The translations under genes and the position numbers were made by a program. Positions 1-6,750 of a stretch of DNA of 14,874 nucleotides are shown in pieces. The stretch's first letter is position 1. The number at the start of each line of letters is the position of its first letter. The notes beneath the pieces are model-generated. The model was not told the origin of the DNA. It worked only from the letters and a program-made list of their open reading frames with translations, and did no database searches. Source of the stretch: Alphaproteobacteria bacterium (GTDB lineage: Bacteria > Pseudomonadota > Alphaproteobacteria > CACIAM-22H2); contig CANMWW010000013.1 of assembly GCA_947500965.1 (NCBI GenBank), positions 1-14,874 of the forward strand. Reading direction: 5' to 3'.

Positions 1-1352
1 AGAAGGAGGCGCGCGCCGCCGAGCGCGCGATGATGCGCGGCCACGAGATGCCGGCGCTGCACGGGCTGCCGCTGGGCGTGAAGGACCTCGACGACGCCGA
101 GGGGCTGGTCAACAGCCAGGGCTCGCCGATCTTCGCGCGCAACCGCTCGACGCGCGACGACCCGATGGTCGCGCGCTGCCGCTCGGCGGGCGCGATCGTC
201 GTCGGCAAGACCAACGTCCCGGAATTCGGCGCCGGCGCCAATTCCAACAACCCCGTCTACGGGCCCTCCGGCAATCCCTTCGACCCGAAGCGCATCCCCG
301 GCGGCTCCTCCGGCGGCTCGGCCGTCGCGCTGGCGACGAACATGCTGCCGATCTGCACCGGCTCCGATGGCGGCGGCTCGCTGCGCATCCCCGCGGCGTT
401 CTGCGGCGTCGTCGGGTTCCGGCCCTCGCCCGGGCTGGTGCCGACGGACAAGCGCGCCCAGGGCTGGAACATGATCCCGACGCTCGGGCCGATGGGCAGG
501 ACCGTCGCCGACACATGCCTGCTGCTCTCGGCTCAGGCGGCCTTCGATCCCTCGGACCCGCTCTCGCGGGCGGTCGATGGCGACATGTTCCTCAATCCCG
601 AGGCGATCGACCTGTCGCGCCTGCGCGTCGCCTGGACGGGCGACTGGGGGACCTGCCGCATCGACAGGCGCATCGCGCGCAGCTTCCGCGCGCGCATCCG
701 CAAGCTGCGGTCGCTGTTCCATGCCTGCGACGAGGTCGCGCCCGACATGGGCGACGCGCACGAGGCCTTCGGCGTGCTGCGCGCCACCGGCATGCTGCAG
801 TCCCAGCGCGCGAACTACGCCAGGCACCGCGCCCTGCTCGGCCCCAACATCGTCGCGAACTACGAGGAGGGGCTGCGCTACTCCGCCGACGACGTCGCCT
901 GGGCGCAGGCCGAGCAGACGCGCATCTACCGCGAGGTGCAGCGCGTCTTCGAGGGCTACGACCTGATCCTCTCGCCCACGGTGGCGGTGCCGCCCTTCGC
1001 GTGGAGCCAGCTCTATCTCGGCGAGATCGACGGGCGGAAGCTGCGCACCTACTACGAGTGGTTCTCGCCGACCTACATGATCTCGCTGACCGGCAACCCG
1101 AGCCTGTCGCTGCCCATGGGCCTCGAGCCGACCGGCACGCCCTTCGGGATGATGATCACGGGCCCGGCGGCGAACGACCTCTTCACGCTGCGCGCGGCGC
1201 ACACGATCGAGCGCGCGGTGGCCGACGATCCCGAGCTGCGCCGTCCCGTGCCGGACATCGCGAGGCTCGCAAGGGCCCCGCGCATCACCGACCGCTACGA
1301 CGTCACCACGCCGCCGCTCGACGAGCGCCCCTGGCGCGGCATCCCGGCCTGA
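1..1352 (+). CDS. Amidase-signature family amidase, 5' end outside the window
   Basis: A hydrolase of the amidase-signature (AS) family, expected to cleave a carboxamide in the cytoplasm; the substrate cannot be read from sequence. The full catalytic triad is visible. Counting from the ATG at 30, the Lys is K18 in GVKDL, the cis-Ser is S93 in GGSSGGS, and the nucleophile is S117 in GSDGGGS, followed by RIPAAFCG. The K-Ser and Ser-Ser distances (75 and 24) match fatty acid amide hydrolase. The reading frame stays open upstream of ATG 30 to the window edge, encoding KEARAAERA. AS enzymes have residues before the HGLPLGVKD motif, so the true start lies outside and ATG 30 is internal. About 440 residues are visible. 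The gene converges on the creatininase-family gene with a 41-base gap. Fold and chemistry are sure; specificity is unknown. Confidence 0.93.
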   Translation, partial: KEARAAERAMMRGHEMPALHGLPLGVKDLDDAEGLVNSQGSPIFARNRSTRDDPMVARCRSAGAIVVGKTNVPEFGAGANSNNPVYGPSGNPFDPKRIPGGSSGGSAVALATNMLPICTGSDGGGSLRIPAAFCGVVGFRPSPGLVPTDKRAQGWNMIPTLGPMGRTVADTCLLLSAQAAFDPSDPLSRAVDGDMFLNPEAIDLSRLRVAWTGDWGTCRIDRRIARSFRARIRKLRSLFHACDEVAPDMGDAHEAFGVLRATGMLQSQRANYARHRALLGPNIVANYEEGLRYSADDVAWAQAEQTRIYREVQRVFEGYDLILSPTVAVPPFAWSQLYLGEIDGRKLRTYYEWFSPTYMISLTGNPSLSLPMGLEPTGTPFGMMITGPAANDLFTLRAAHTIERAVADDPELRRPVPDIARLARAPRITDRYDVTTPPLDERPWRGIPA

Positions 1353-1369
1353 CGGCCGGGGGCGCCGTC
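1351..1369 (+). terminator. Possible short hairpin after the amidase
   Basis: GACGGC (1351-1356, overlapping the stop codon) pairs with GCCGTC (1364-1369) around a 7-base GC-rich loop. There is no T-tract behind it. Its arms resemble the outer part of the longer palindromes at 8376 and 9081. It lies between convergent genes. This is weak as an intrinsic terminator. Confidence 0.3.
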
Positions 1370-1393
1370 CCGCGGACCGCGCCCCCTCGCCGC

Positions 1394-2218
1394 CTAGGCC
1401 TTCGTGCGCGCGGCGTAGTGGACGACGAAGCGCGAGCAGACGTCGACGAGGTAGTCGGTGAGCGTCCTGCCGGTCTCGGCCGAGCTGAGGCGCGGGTCGC
1501 CGCCGGCGACGCCGTCGTTGTAGATCGCCTCGTATTCATGCGGCAGCCCGACCTCGGCGCCGTCGAAGCTGCCGGAGCCCAGGGCGGTGAACGGGATGTC
1601 GAGCTCGGCGCAGCGCTTGAGCGGCTTGCCGTCGGGCACCAGGTCGCGGCGCACGAGCTCGGGGAAGAGATGCATCGCCGTGCTGGTGACGGGGTCGGCG
1701 CCGTGGCCGGCGACCGCCTTCGCCTTCTCCGCGCCGAGCAGGCGCGGCATCGCGGCATAGGCGATGCGCCAGAGGTAGAGGCTCGGCATGACATGGCCGC
1801 CGCGGCGGTAGGCCTCGCGCGCCACCTCCGCGATCGGGCCCACGTTGCCGCCATGGCCGTTGATGAAGACGATGCGCGTCAGGCCGTTGCGATGCAGCGA
1901 GGCGACCATGTCGCCGATCACCGCGGTCAGCGTCGCCGGCGTGATCGCGATGCCGCCGGGCATCGGGCCGAAATAGTCGGCGCCGCCGAAGGCCAGCACC
2001 GGCGCGCAGACCGTGCGCGTGCCCTTCGCGCAGGCGGCGAGCGCGATCAGCTCGGCGAGCTTCTCCGCCAGCAGGTAGTCGCCCATCGGCGCGTGCGGGC
2101 CCTGGTCCTCGTGGCTGCCCATGGGCAGCAGCACGACCGGGTTCGCGGCGTAGAGCGCGCGCCCCTCGCCGCCGCTGATCGTGCCCATGTGGACCTTCGG
2201 TTCGGTGATGCCTGCCAT
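1394..2218 (-). CDS. Creatininase-family amidohydrolase
   Basis: A predicted 274-residue metal-dependent amidohydrolase of the creatininase family, which includes creatinine amidohydrolase and several cyclic-amide or peptide-tail hydrolases. Family landmarks are PMGSHEDQGPHAPMGD at residues 32-47 and NGHGGN at 120-125, plus GHGADPVTSTAMHLFP further on. The usual metal motif is E-Q-H-G-P-H, but here it reads E-D-Q-G-P-H (37-42). The first ligand His is therefore replaced by Gln39, and creatinine itself is an unsafe substrate guess. The start at 2218 has GGGGGAAGG just upstream. Only 41 bases separate it from the upstream MetX-like hydrolase on the same strand, so the two are probably co-transcribed. 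Family assignment is firm; function is open. Confidence 0.9.
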   Translation of the reverse strand: MAGITEPKVHMGTISGGEGRALYAANPVVLLPMGSHEDQGPHAPMGDYLLAEKLAELIALAACAKGTRTVCAPVLAFGGADYFGPMPGGIAITPATLTAVIGDMVASLHRNGLTRIVFINGHGGNVGPIAEVAREAYRRGGHVMPSLYLWRIAYAAMPRLLGAEKAKAVAGHGADPVTSTAMHLFPELVRRDLVPDGKPLKRCAELDIPFTALGSGSFDGAEVGLPHEYEAIYNDGVAGGDPRLSSAETGRTLTDYLVDVCSRFVVHYAARTKA

Positions 2219-2259
2219 GATCCTTCCCCCGTGTGCGTGTCGTGGCGACGGCGCTTCTA

Positions 2260-3282
2260 TCACCCCGGCAGCGAGTCCATGAAGCGCCGCAGCACATGCG
2301 CCCATTTCGCCGCGTCGGCGCCGCCGCTCGAATGGCCCTTGTCGGTGTCGATCTCGAAGGACTCCGCCGCCACGCCAGCGGCCGCGAGGCGCGGCATCAC
2401 CCGCGCGAAGAGCGAGGGCGGGAAGATCCTGTCCGTGCGCGAGAGCACGTAGAGGACGCGCGCGCGGATGCGCCCGAGGAGCGGCTCCACGTCGAAGCGG
2501 ATGTTCGCGCGCCGCAGCACGATCAGCGCGTTGGCGTCGAAGCCGCGGGCCCAGTCGAGGGCGCGGCGCCGGATCTCGGCGTCGCGCGCCGCCGGGTCGG
2601 GATGCGAGGCGGCGAGCTGCTCCTCGATGCCGTAGAGGCGCAGCGTGTCGACGCGCAGTTGCACCAGCGTCTCCAGCACGCCGCCCGCGGCGTAGTAGTC
2701 GCCGCCGTTCCAGGCGGGATCCCGGGCGAGGAAGGCGACGAGCTGGTCGAGGCTCTCGCGCCCGCCGGGCGAGCGCGGCGAGGAGATCGCCGGCACGATG
2801 CCGTCGACGAAGCCGGGGAAGGAGACCGCCCACTGGAAGGCCTGGAAGCCGCCATAGGACGGGCCTGCCACGGCGGCGAGCCGCGCGACGCCGAGCGCGT
2901 CGAGCATCGCGCGCTGCGCGGCGACGATGTCCGCGAGCGAGATGTCGGGAAAGCGCGGGCCGTAGGGACGGCCGCTGCGCGGGTCGATGCTCGCGGGCCC
3001 GGTCGAGCCATGCGACGAGCCGAGCATGTTGGACGACACGACGAAGAAGCGGTCGGTGTCGATCGCCTTGCCCGGCCCGACCAGCCCGCCCCAGTAGCCT
3101 TCCGCCGCGCCGTCGCCAGCCTCCACCATGTGGTGCGAGCTGGTGTAGCCGTGGGCCAGCAGCACCGCGTTGCGTCCATCGGGCGCGAGGCGCCCATGCG
3201 TCACGTAGGCGAGGCGCAGCTCCGGCAGGACGTCGCCGTTCTCCAGCCGGAAGTCGCGCGTCGAGAAGAAGAGGTCCTGCAT
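2260..3282 (-). CDS. MetX-like alpha/beta hydrolase (homoserine acetyltransferase family)
   Basis: A 340-residue alpha/beta-hydrolase-fold protein that resembles homoserine O-acetyltransferase. Visible elements are the LLAHGYTSSHH oxyanion segment (41-51), the GSSHGSTGPASIDP block (88-101) shared with MetX, the nucleophile elbow GPSYGGFQA with Ser142, Asp284 in SRTDRIFPP, and His317 in DTDKGHSSGG. Together they form a plausible Ser-Asp-His triad. The elbow and His loop differ from canonical MetX (GGSMGGMQ and GHDGF-type), so hydrolysis or acyl transfer on another substrate is as likely as methionine synthesis. The start at 3282 has GGAGGGGCGGG upstream. It is the first gene of a minus-strand pair with the creatininase-family protein and is divergent from the b561 gene across 115 bases. 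Confidence 0.88.
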   Translation of the reverse strand: MQDLFFSTRDFRLENGDVLPELRLAYVTHGRLAPDGRNAVLLAHGYTSSHHMVEAGDGAAEGYWGGLVGPGKAIDTDRFFVVSSNMLGSSHGSTGPASIDPRSGRPYGPRFPDISLADIVAAQRAMLDALGVARLAAVAGPSYGGFQAFQWAVSFPGFVDGIVPAISSPRSPGGRESLDQLVAFLARDPAWNGGDYYAAGGVLETLVQLRVDTLRLYGIEEQLAASHPDPAARDAEIRRRALDWARGFDANALIVLRRANIRFDVEPLLGRIRARVLYVLSRTDRIFPPSLFARVMPRLAAAGVAAESFEIDTDKGHSSGGADAAKWAHVLRRFMDSLPG

Positions 3283-3397
3283 GCGTCCCGCCCCTCCGGA
3301 GGCGCGGCGAAAGGGCTCCTGCGGCGGAATGCCCGCGCCCCCCGGTGGCGGCGATGATGCATCCTCGAGCGCATCGAGGCGATGGGGGAGACGCGCC
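3283..3397. promoter_or_regulatory. Divergent intergenic region
   Basis: A 115-base gap between the divergently transcribed MetX-like hydrolase (-) and cytochrome b561 gene (+). It must hold the start signals for both units, including GGAGG-type ribosome sites at either end. I see no convincing -35/-10 pair, operator palindrome or riboswitch. Confidence 0.4.
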
Positions 3398-4027
3398 ATG
3401 CGCGACGGCGAGGTTCGGGGCTGGGTGCGCGTCTGGGATCCCTTCGTGCGCGTCGCGCACGCCGTGCTCGCCCTCGGCTTCGCCATCGCCTGGCTGACCG
3501 AGGGCAAGCCCGCCTGGCTCCATGAATGGGCCGGCTACGCGGTCGGCGCGACGGTGGCGCTGCGCGTCGCCTGGGGCTTCGTCGGCCCGCGCGAGGCGCG
3601 CTTCGCCAGCTTCGTCGTGCGCCCCTCGGCGGCGCTCACCTACCTGCGCCGCCTCCTCGCCTTCCGCGCGCCGCGCTTCCTCGGGCACAGCCCGGCGGGC
3701 GGCGTCATGGTGGTGGCGCTGCTCGCGAGCCTGGCCGTCACGACGGCGTCCGGCGTCGCCTATCTCGGCGCGAGCCGCGACCGCGGGCCTCTGGCGCCGC
3801 TGCTCGGCGCGGAGGCCGCGCGGCTGCAGGCCGAGGCCGCCGCGCGCGGCGAGGCGCGCGCCCGCCGTCCGGCGCGCTGGCTGAAGCAGGTCCACGAGGC
3901 GGCGGCGGACATCACGCTGCTGCTGGTGATCGCGCATGTCGGCGGCGTCGCGCTCGCCAGCCTCGTGCATCGCGAGAACCTGCCGCGCGCGATGCTCACC
4001 GGCCGCAAGCGCGCGCCCGACGCGTGA
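3398..4027 (+). CDS. Cytochrome b561-type membrane protein (hydrogenase b-subunit-like)
   Basis: A 209-residue inner-membrane cytochrome b of the b561 / Ni,Fe-hydrogenase b-subunit type, expected to pass electrons between a dehydrogenase and the quinone pool. It begins with W-V-R-V-W-D-P-F-V-R-V-A-H, typical of this family. Candidate haem-ligand histidines are H21, H42, H97, H166 and H180, with H191 near the last helix end. Four hydrophobic helices are evident at about 18-34, 43-63, 100-122 and 168-190. A hydrophilic, Ala/Arg/Glu-rich loop at about 125-165 separates helices 3 and 4. The start at 3398 follows GGGGGAG at a good distance; an earlier in-frame ATG at 3281 would overlap the divergent gene's start. 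No hydrogenase or dehydrogenase subunit is adjacent, so its partner is unknown. Confidence 0.87.
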   Translation: MRDGEVRGWVRVWDPFVRVAHAVLALGFAIAWLTEGKPAWLHEWAGYAVGATVALRVAWGFVGPREARFASFVVRPSAALTYLRRLLAFRAPRFLGHSPAGGVMVVALLASLAVTTASGVAYLGASRDRGPLAPLLGAEAARLQAEAAARGEARARRPARWLKQVHEAAADITLLLVIAHVGGVALASLVHRENLPRAMLTGRKRAPDA

Positions 4028-4122
4028 GCGGCACCGTCGCGGCGGCCATGGGGCTGGCGCGCGCCGCGATCATCGTGGAGGATCGCGCCGATCGAGGCAT
4101 CGGGGCGCGGGGGAGCGGGGCG

Positions 4123-5448
4123 ATGGCGCAGGCGGGACGGACCGGGGACGGGCTCTTCGCGGAGGGTTTCAAGGAATCGCCCTACTGGTGGGAGGCGGCC
4201 GCGCCGCCGCCGGAGACCGCGCCCGAGCTGCCGGACCGCGTCGACGTCGCCATCGTCGGCGGCGGCTATTGCGGGCTCAACGCGGCGCTCGAGCTCGCGC
4301 GGCGCGGCGCGACCGTCGCTGTGCTCGAGGCCGAGCGCATCGGCTTCGGCGCCAGCTCGCGCAATGGCGGGATGGTGTCGGGCGGCATCAAGCTCGCCTC
4401 GATGGGGCTCGACGCGCAGTTCGGCGCGGAGCGCGCCGGCAGGCTGGTGGCCGAGGCGATGGGCTCGCTGCCCTTCCTCGAGGACCTGGTCGCGCGCGAG
4501 GGCATCGCCGCCGACTATGCGCGCAGCGGCCGCTTCCTCGGCGCGTGGAGCGCGGCGCATTTCCGCAGGATGGAAGGGCAGGTCGGGCTCTATCGCCAGC
4601 TCACCGGCATGCGCGCCGAGGCGCTTCCGCCGTCGCGCCAGCGCGAGGAGATCGGCTCGGACTACTATCGCGGCGGGCTGGTGGCGGAGGCCTTCGGCTC
4701 GCTGCATCCCGCCAAGTACCACCAGGGCCTCGCCGAGGCGACGCGCAGGGCCGGCGCGCGGCTCGTCGACGGCACGCGCGTCACCGGCGTCGCGCGCGAC
4801 GGCGGCGGCTTCCGCGTCGGCACCGCGCGCGGCGACTTCGCGGCGAAGGAGGTGGTGGTTGCGACCAACGGCTATACCGGCGCGCTCACGCCCTGGATGC
4901 GCCGGCGCGTCATCCCCGTCGGCAGCTACATGGTGGCCACGGAGCCGCTCGCACCCGGCGTCGCGCGCGAGATCCTGCCGACCGGGCGCATGATCTCCGA
5001 CAGCAAGCGCGTGATGGCCTATTACCGCCTGTCGCCGGACGGCACGCGCGTGCTGTTCGGCGGCCGCGCGAGCTTCCGGCCGGTATCGGCGCGGGTCGCC
5101 GCGCCGGTGCTGCATGGCCGCATGCTCGAGATCTGGCCCCGGCTCGCCGGCACGCGCATCACCCACGCATGGACGGGCAACGTCGCCTTCACCTTCGACT
5201 TCCTGCCGCACATGGGCATGCACGAGGGCGTGCACTACGCGCTGGGCTGCCAGGGCAGCGGCGTCGCGATGATGAGCTACCTTGGCAACCAGCTGGCGCT
5301 CAAGATCGCGGGCGGCGCGAACCGCGCCAGCGCCTTCGACGGGCTTCCCTTCCCCACGCGCCCGCTCTATTCCGGCAATCCCTGGTTCCTGCCCGCGGTG
5401 GGCCTCGCCTATCGCGTCAGGGACTGGCTCGACCGGCGCGCGGCATGA
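4123..5448 (+). CDS. FAD-dependent oxidoreductase, PuuB/DAO-like
   Basis: A 441-residue flavoprotein of the D-amino-acid-oxidase-like superfamily, closest in style to gamma-glutamylputrescine oxidases (PuuB/OrdL). It should oxidise a secondary or primary amine using FAD in the cytoplasm. The N-terminus carries ESPYWWEAAAPPP (18-30), typical of the group. The Rossmann dinucleotide motif VAIVGGGYCGLNAA follows (42-55), then an acidic Glu69 at the end of strand 2 and the GASSRNGGM block (77-84). The C-terminal flavin-contact region is near the AWTGNVAFTFDFLPH and LGCQGSGVAMM segments. ATG 4123 is chosen because GGGGAGCGGGG lies just before it and it sits close to the family N-terminus; ATG 4048 is an alternative. 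It follows the b561 gene after 95 bases. The substrate cannot be named from sequence alone. Confidence 0.9.
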   Translation: MAQAGRTGDGLFAEGFKESPYWWEAAAPPPETAPELPDRVDVAIVGGGYCGLNAALELARRGATVAVLEAERIGFGASSRNGGMVSGGIKLASMGLDAQFGAERAGRLVAEAMGSLPFLEDLVAREGIAADYARSGRFLGAWSAAHFRRMEGQVGLYRQLTGMRAEALPPSRQREEIGSDYYRGGLVAEAFGSLHPAKYHQGLAEATRRAGARLVDGTRVTGVARDGGGFRVGTARGDFAAKEVVVATNGYTGALTPWMRRRVIPVGSYMVATEPLAPGVAREILPTGRMISDSKRVMAYYRLSPDGTRVLFGGRASFRPVSARVAAPVLHGRMLEIWPRLAGTRITHAWTGNVAFTFDFLPHMGMHEGVHYALGCQGSGVAMMSYLGNQLALKIAGGANRASAFDGLPFPTRPLYSGNPWFLPAVGLAYRVRDWLDRRAA

Positions 5449-5681
5449 CGCGGCGCGCCAACTTCGGGCGATGCTGAGATAGACGTTGACGCCGGGGCGG
5501 CAGATGACCATGTTCCCCGGCATCAACTTCGTCCTGGCCTGACTTCGCCGGACTTGCGCCCCTGACGGGGACGCCTGCCCTCCCAAAGTCACCTACCAAG
5601 ATTCGGTTGCCGCCGTGGCGCTGCACATGCGCCCGGCGCCGCGCGCAATGTCGCGGGCGGCACAATGCAAAGGAGGCCTCC
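5449..5681. other. Intergenic region and probable leader of the cold-shock gene
   Basis: A 233-base gap between the FAD oxidoreductase and the cold-shock gene. Its right end holds a near-perfect Shine-Dalgarno AGGAGG at 5671-5676. A small CCCC-TGAC-GGGG hairpin lies near 5559-5570. On the minus strand a short open stretch from 5511 reads MVICRPGVNVYLSIA, faintly like the start of an IS66-type TnpB, but it breaks off at once. Cold-shock genes often have long structured leaders; I cannot place the promoter. Confidence 0.4.
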
Positions 5682-5885
5682 ATGGCCATCGGTAAAGTGA
5701 AGTGGTTCGACGCTCGCAAGGGCTTTGGTTTCATCCAGCCGGACGGCGGCGGCAAGGACGTGTTCGTGCACATCTCCGCCGTCGAGCGTTCGGGCATGGA
5801 CGGCCTGGCCGAGGGCCAGAAGCTGAGCTTCGAGGTCGCGGAGCAGCGCGGCAAGCCGGCCGCCGTCAACCTCAAGAACGCCTGA
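5682..5885 (+). CDS. CspA-family cold-shock protein
   Basis: A 67-residue single cold-shock domain that binds single-stranded RNA and DNA and melts RNA structure. It starts MAIGKVKWFDARKGFGFI, carrying the RNP1 motif KGFGFI. RNP2 follows as VFVHIS, and the C-terminal EQRGKPAAVNLKN segment is also canonical. The length is exactly that of stand-alone CspA proteins. ATG 5682 is set by the strong AGGAGG five bases upstream. A reading from 5607 would add about 25 residues unlike any cold-shock protein. It is monocistronic, bounded downstream by two hairpins. Several paralogues are usual per genome, so the specific csp name and cold inducibility are not assignable. Confidence 0.96.
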   Translation: MAIGKVKWFDARKGFGFIQPDGGGKDVFVHISAVERSGMDGLAEGQKLSFEVAEQRGKPAAVNLKNA

Positions 5886-5888
5886 GGT

Positions 5889-5906
5889 CCTTCCCTCGCG
5901 GGAAGG
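5889..5906 (+). terminator. First hairpin after the cold-shock gene
   Basis: CCTTCCC (5889-5895) pairs with GGGAAGG (5900-5906) around TCGC, a 7-bp stem four bases after the stop codon. There is no T-tract. It may protect the mRNA 3' end or assist the stronger terminator that follows. Confidence 0.5.
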
Positions 5907-5909
5907 CAG

Positions 5910-5945
5910 GGGCGGGCGCGGGAAACCGCGCCCGCCCTTTTCGTT
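5910..5945 (+). terminator. Rho-independent terminator of the cold-shock gene
   Basis: A perfect 12-bp GC stem (5910-5921 with 5926-5937) closed by a GAAA tetraloop of the stable GNRA class. It is followed by TTTTCGTTT. This is a textbook intrinsic terminator for the + strand. On the minus strand it lies downstream of the GST stop but has no T-tract in that direction. Confidence 0.92.
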
Positions 5946-5959
5946 TGCAGGACGCGCCG

Positions 5960-6583
5960 TCAGGTCGCGGCGGCGCGCATCTCGATGCACTTGCGCGCGG
6001 CGGGGCGCGCGAAGCAGCGCTCGAGCCAGGCGTGGAGGTTCTTCCAGCCCGAGAAATCCGCCTTGTTCGTCCAGGTGCCGAGCAGGACCGAGGCGACGTT
6101 GACGTCGGCGATCGAGAATGCGTCGCCGATCATCCAGGTCCGCCCCGCGAGATGGCCGTCGAGCACGCCGAGCGGCTTGAACATCCTCTCCCAGGCCGCC
6201 TTGATCGCGGCCGGGTCGCGCTTCTCCGGCGGCGTGTAGACGGTCTGCGTCACGTAGCCGCCATTGGCCGGCTCGAGCTCGGTCGCCGCCCAGAGCGTCC
6301 ACTGGAAGAGCTGGCCCTCGGCCTGCGCGCCCGCGGGGTAGAGGCCGCGCGCGTGGTTGCGGGCGATGTAGAGGTTGATGGCGAGCGACTCGAAGAGCGC
6401 AAGGTCGCCATCGACCATCGCGGGGACCGCGCCGTTGGGGTTCAACTTCAGGAATTCCGGGGTCTTCGTCCCGCCATCGGTCCATAGGGTGCGGACGAGC
6501 TCGTAGGGGACGCCGCCCTCCTCGCATGCCCAGACGTTGCGGATCGCGCGGGACCGGGCGATTCCGTAGATCTTGATTGCCAT
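5960..6583 (-). CDS. Glutathione S-transferase family protein
   Basis: A 207-residue soluble GST with an N-terminal thioredoxin-like domain (about 1-78) and an all-helical C-terminal domain (about 88-205). The glutathione-site elements are visible: the cis-proline in GAVPAM (Pro54) and the Glu65-Ser66 pair in ALFESLAINLYIA that binds the gamma-glutamyl group. The helix-capping segment GDAFSIADVNVASVL is also present in the C-terminal domain. Ser11 near the start of helix 1 is a candidate thiol-activating residue. The start at 6583 is fixed by AGGAGGAAGAC immediately upstream; earlier in-frame codons up to 6691 add unrelated sequence. It converges on the cold-shock gene and is divergent from the ABC binding protein. 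The electrophile acted on is unknown. Confidence 0.93.
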   Translation of the reverse strand: MAIKIYGIARSRAIRNVWACEEGGVPYELVRTLWTDGGTKTPEFLKLNPNGAVPAMVDGDLALFESLAINLYIARNHARGLYPAGAQAEGQLFQWTLWAATELEPANGGYVTQTVYTPPEKRDPAAIKAAWERMFKPLGVLDGHLAGRTWMIGDAFSIADVNVASVLLGTWTNKADFSGWKNLHAWLERCFARPAARKCIEMRAAAT

Positions 6584-6750
6584 GTCTTCCTCCTGTGGGG
6601 CGCGGGAGAGTGCTGCCCGGCGCGGGTGCCGCGCAAGCCTCGGCGCCGCCGGGGTTAACCAAGCTTGCCCGTGGAAATACGCATCGCACACACTAGTATG
6701 GCCTGCACGCCAATTAGCTCAAATCCCGCAATATCGACCGGAGGTCCCCC
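6584..6750. promoter_or_regulatory. Divergent promoter region, GST / ABC binding protein
   Basis: A 167-base divergent gap that is less GC-rich than the genes. On the + strand TAGTAT (6694-6699) resembles a -10 box, 17 bases after GTGGAA, a poor -35. It includes the hexamer ACTAGT and is followed by an AT-richer stretch up to the GGAGG ribosome site just before ATG 6751. The promoter call is tentative. Confidence 0.35.

Noticed and set aside
1394..3970. An 858-codon open frame on the minus strand spanning the creatininase, the hydrolase region and part of the b561 gene
   Set aside because: Only the last 274 codons resemble a protein family. The upstream part is a shadow of the MetX-like gene in another frame and is Arg/Ala-rich, as expected from high-GC noncoding frames.
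3760..5592. A 610-codon minus-strand open frame opposite the FAD oxidoreductase
   Set aside because: It mirrors the codon structure of a clear FAD enzyme on the other strand and shows no recognisable motif. Stop codons are rare by chance at this GC content.
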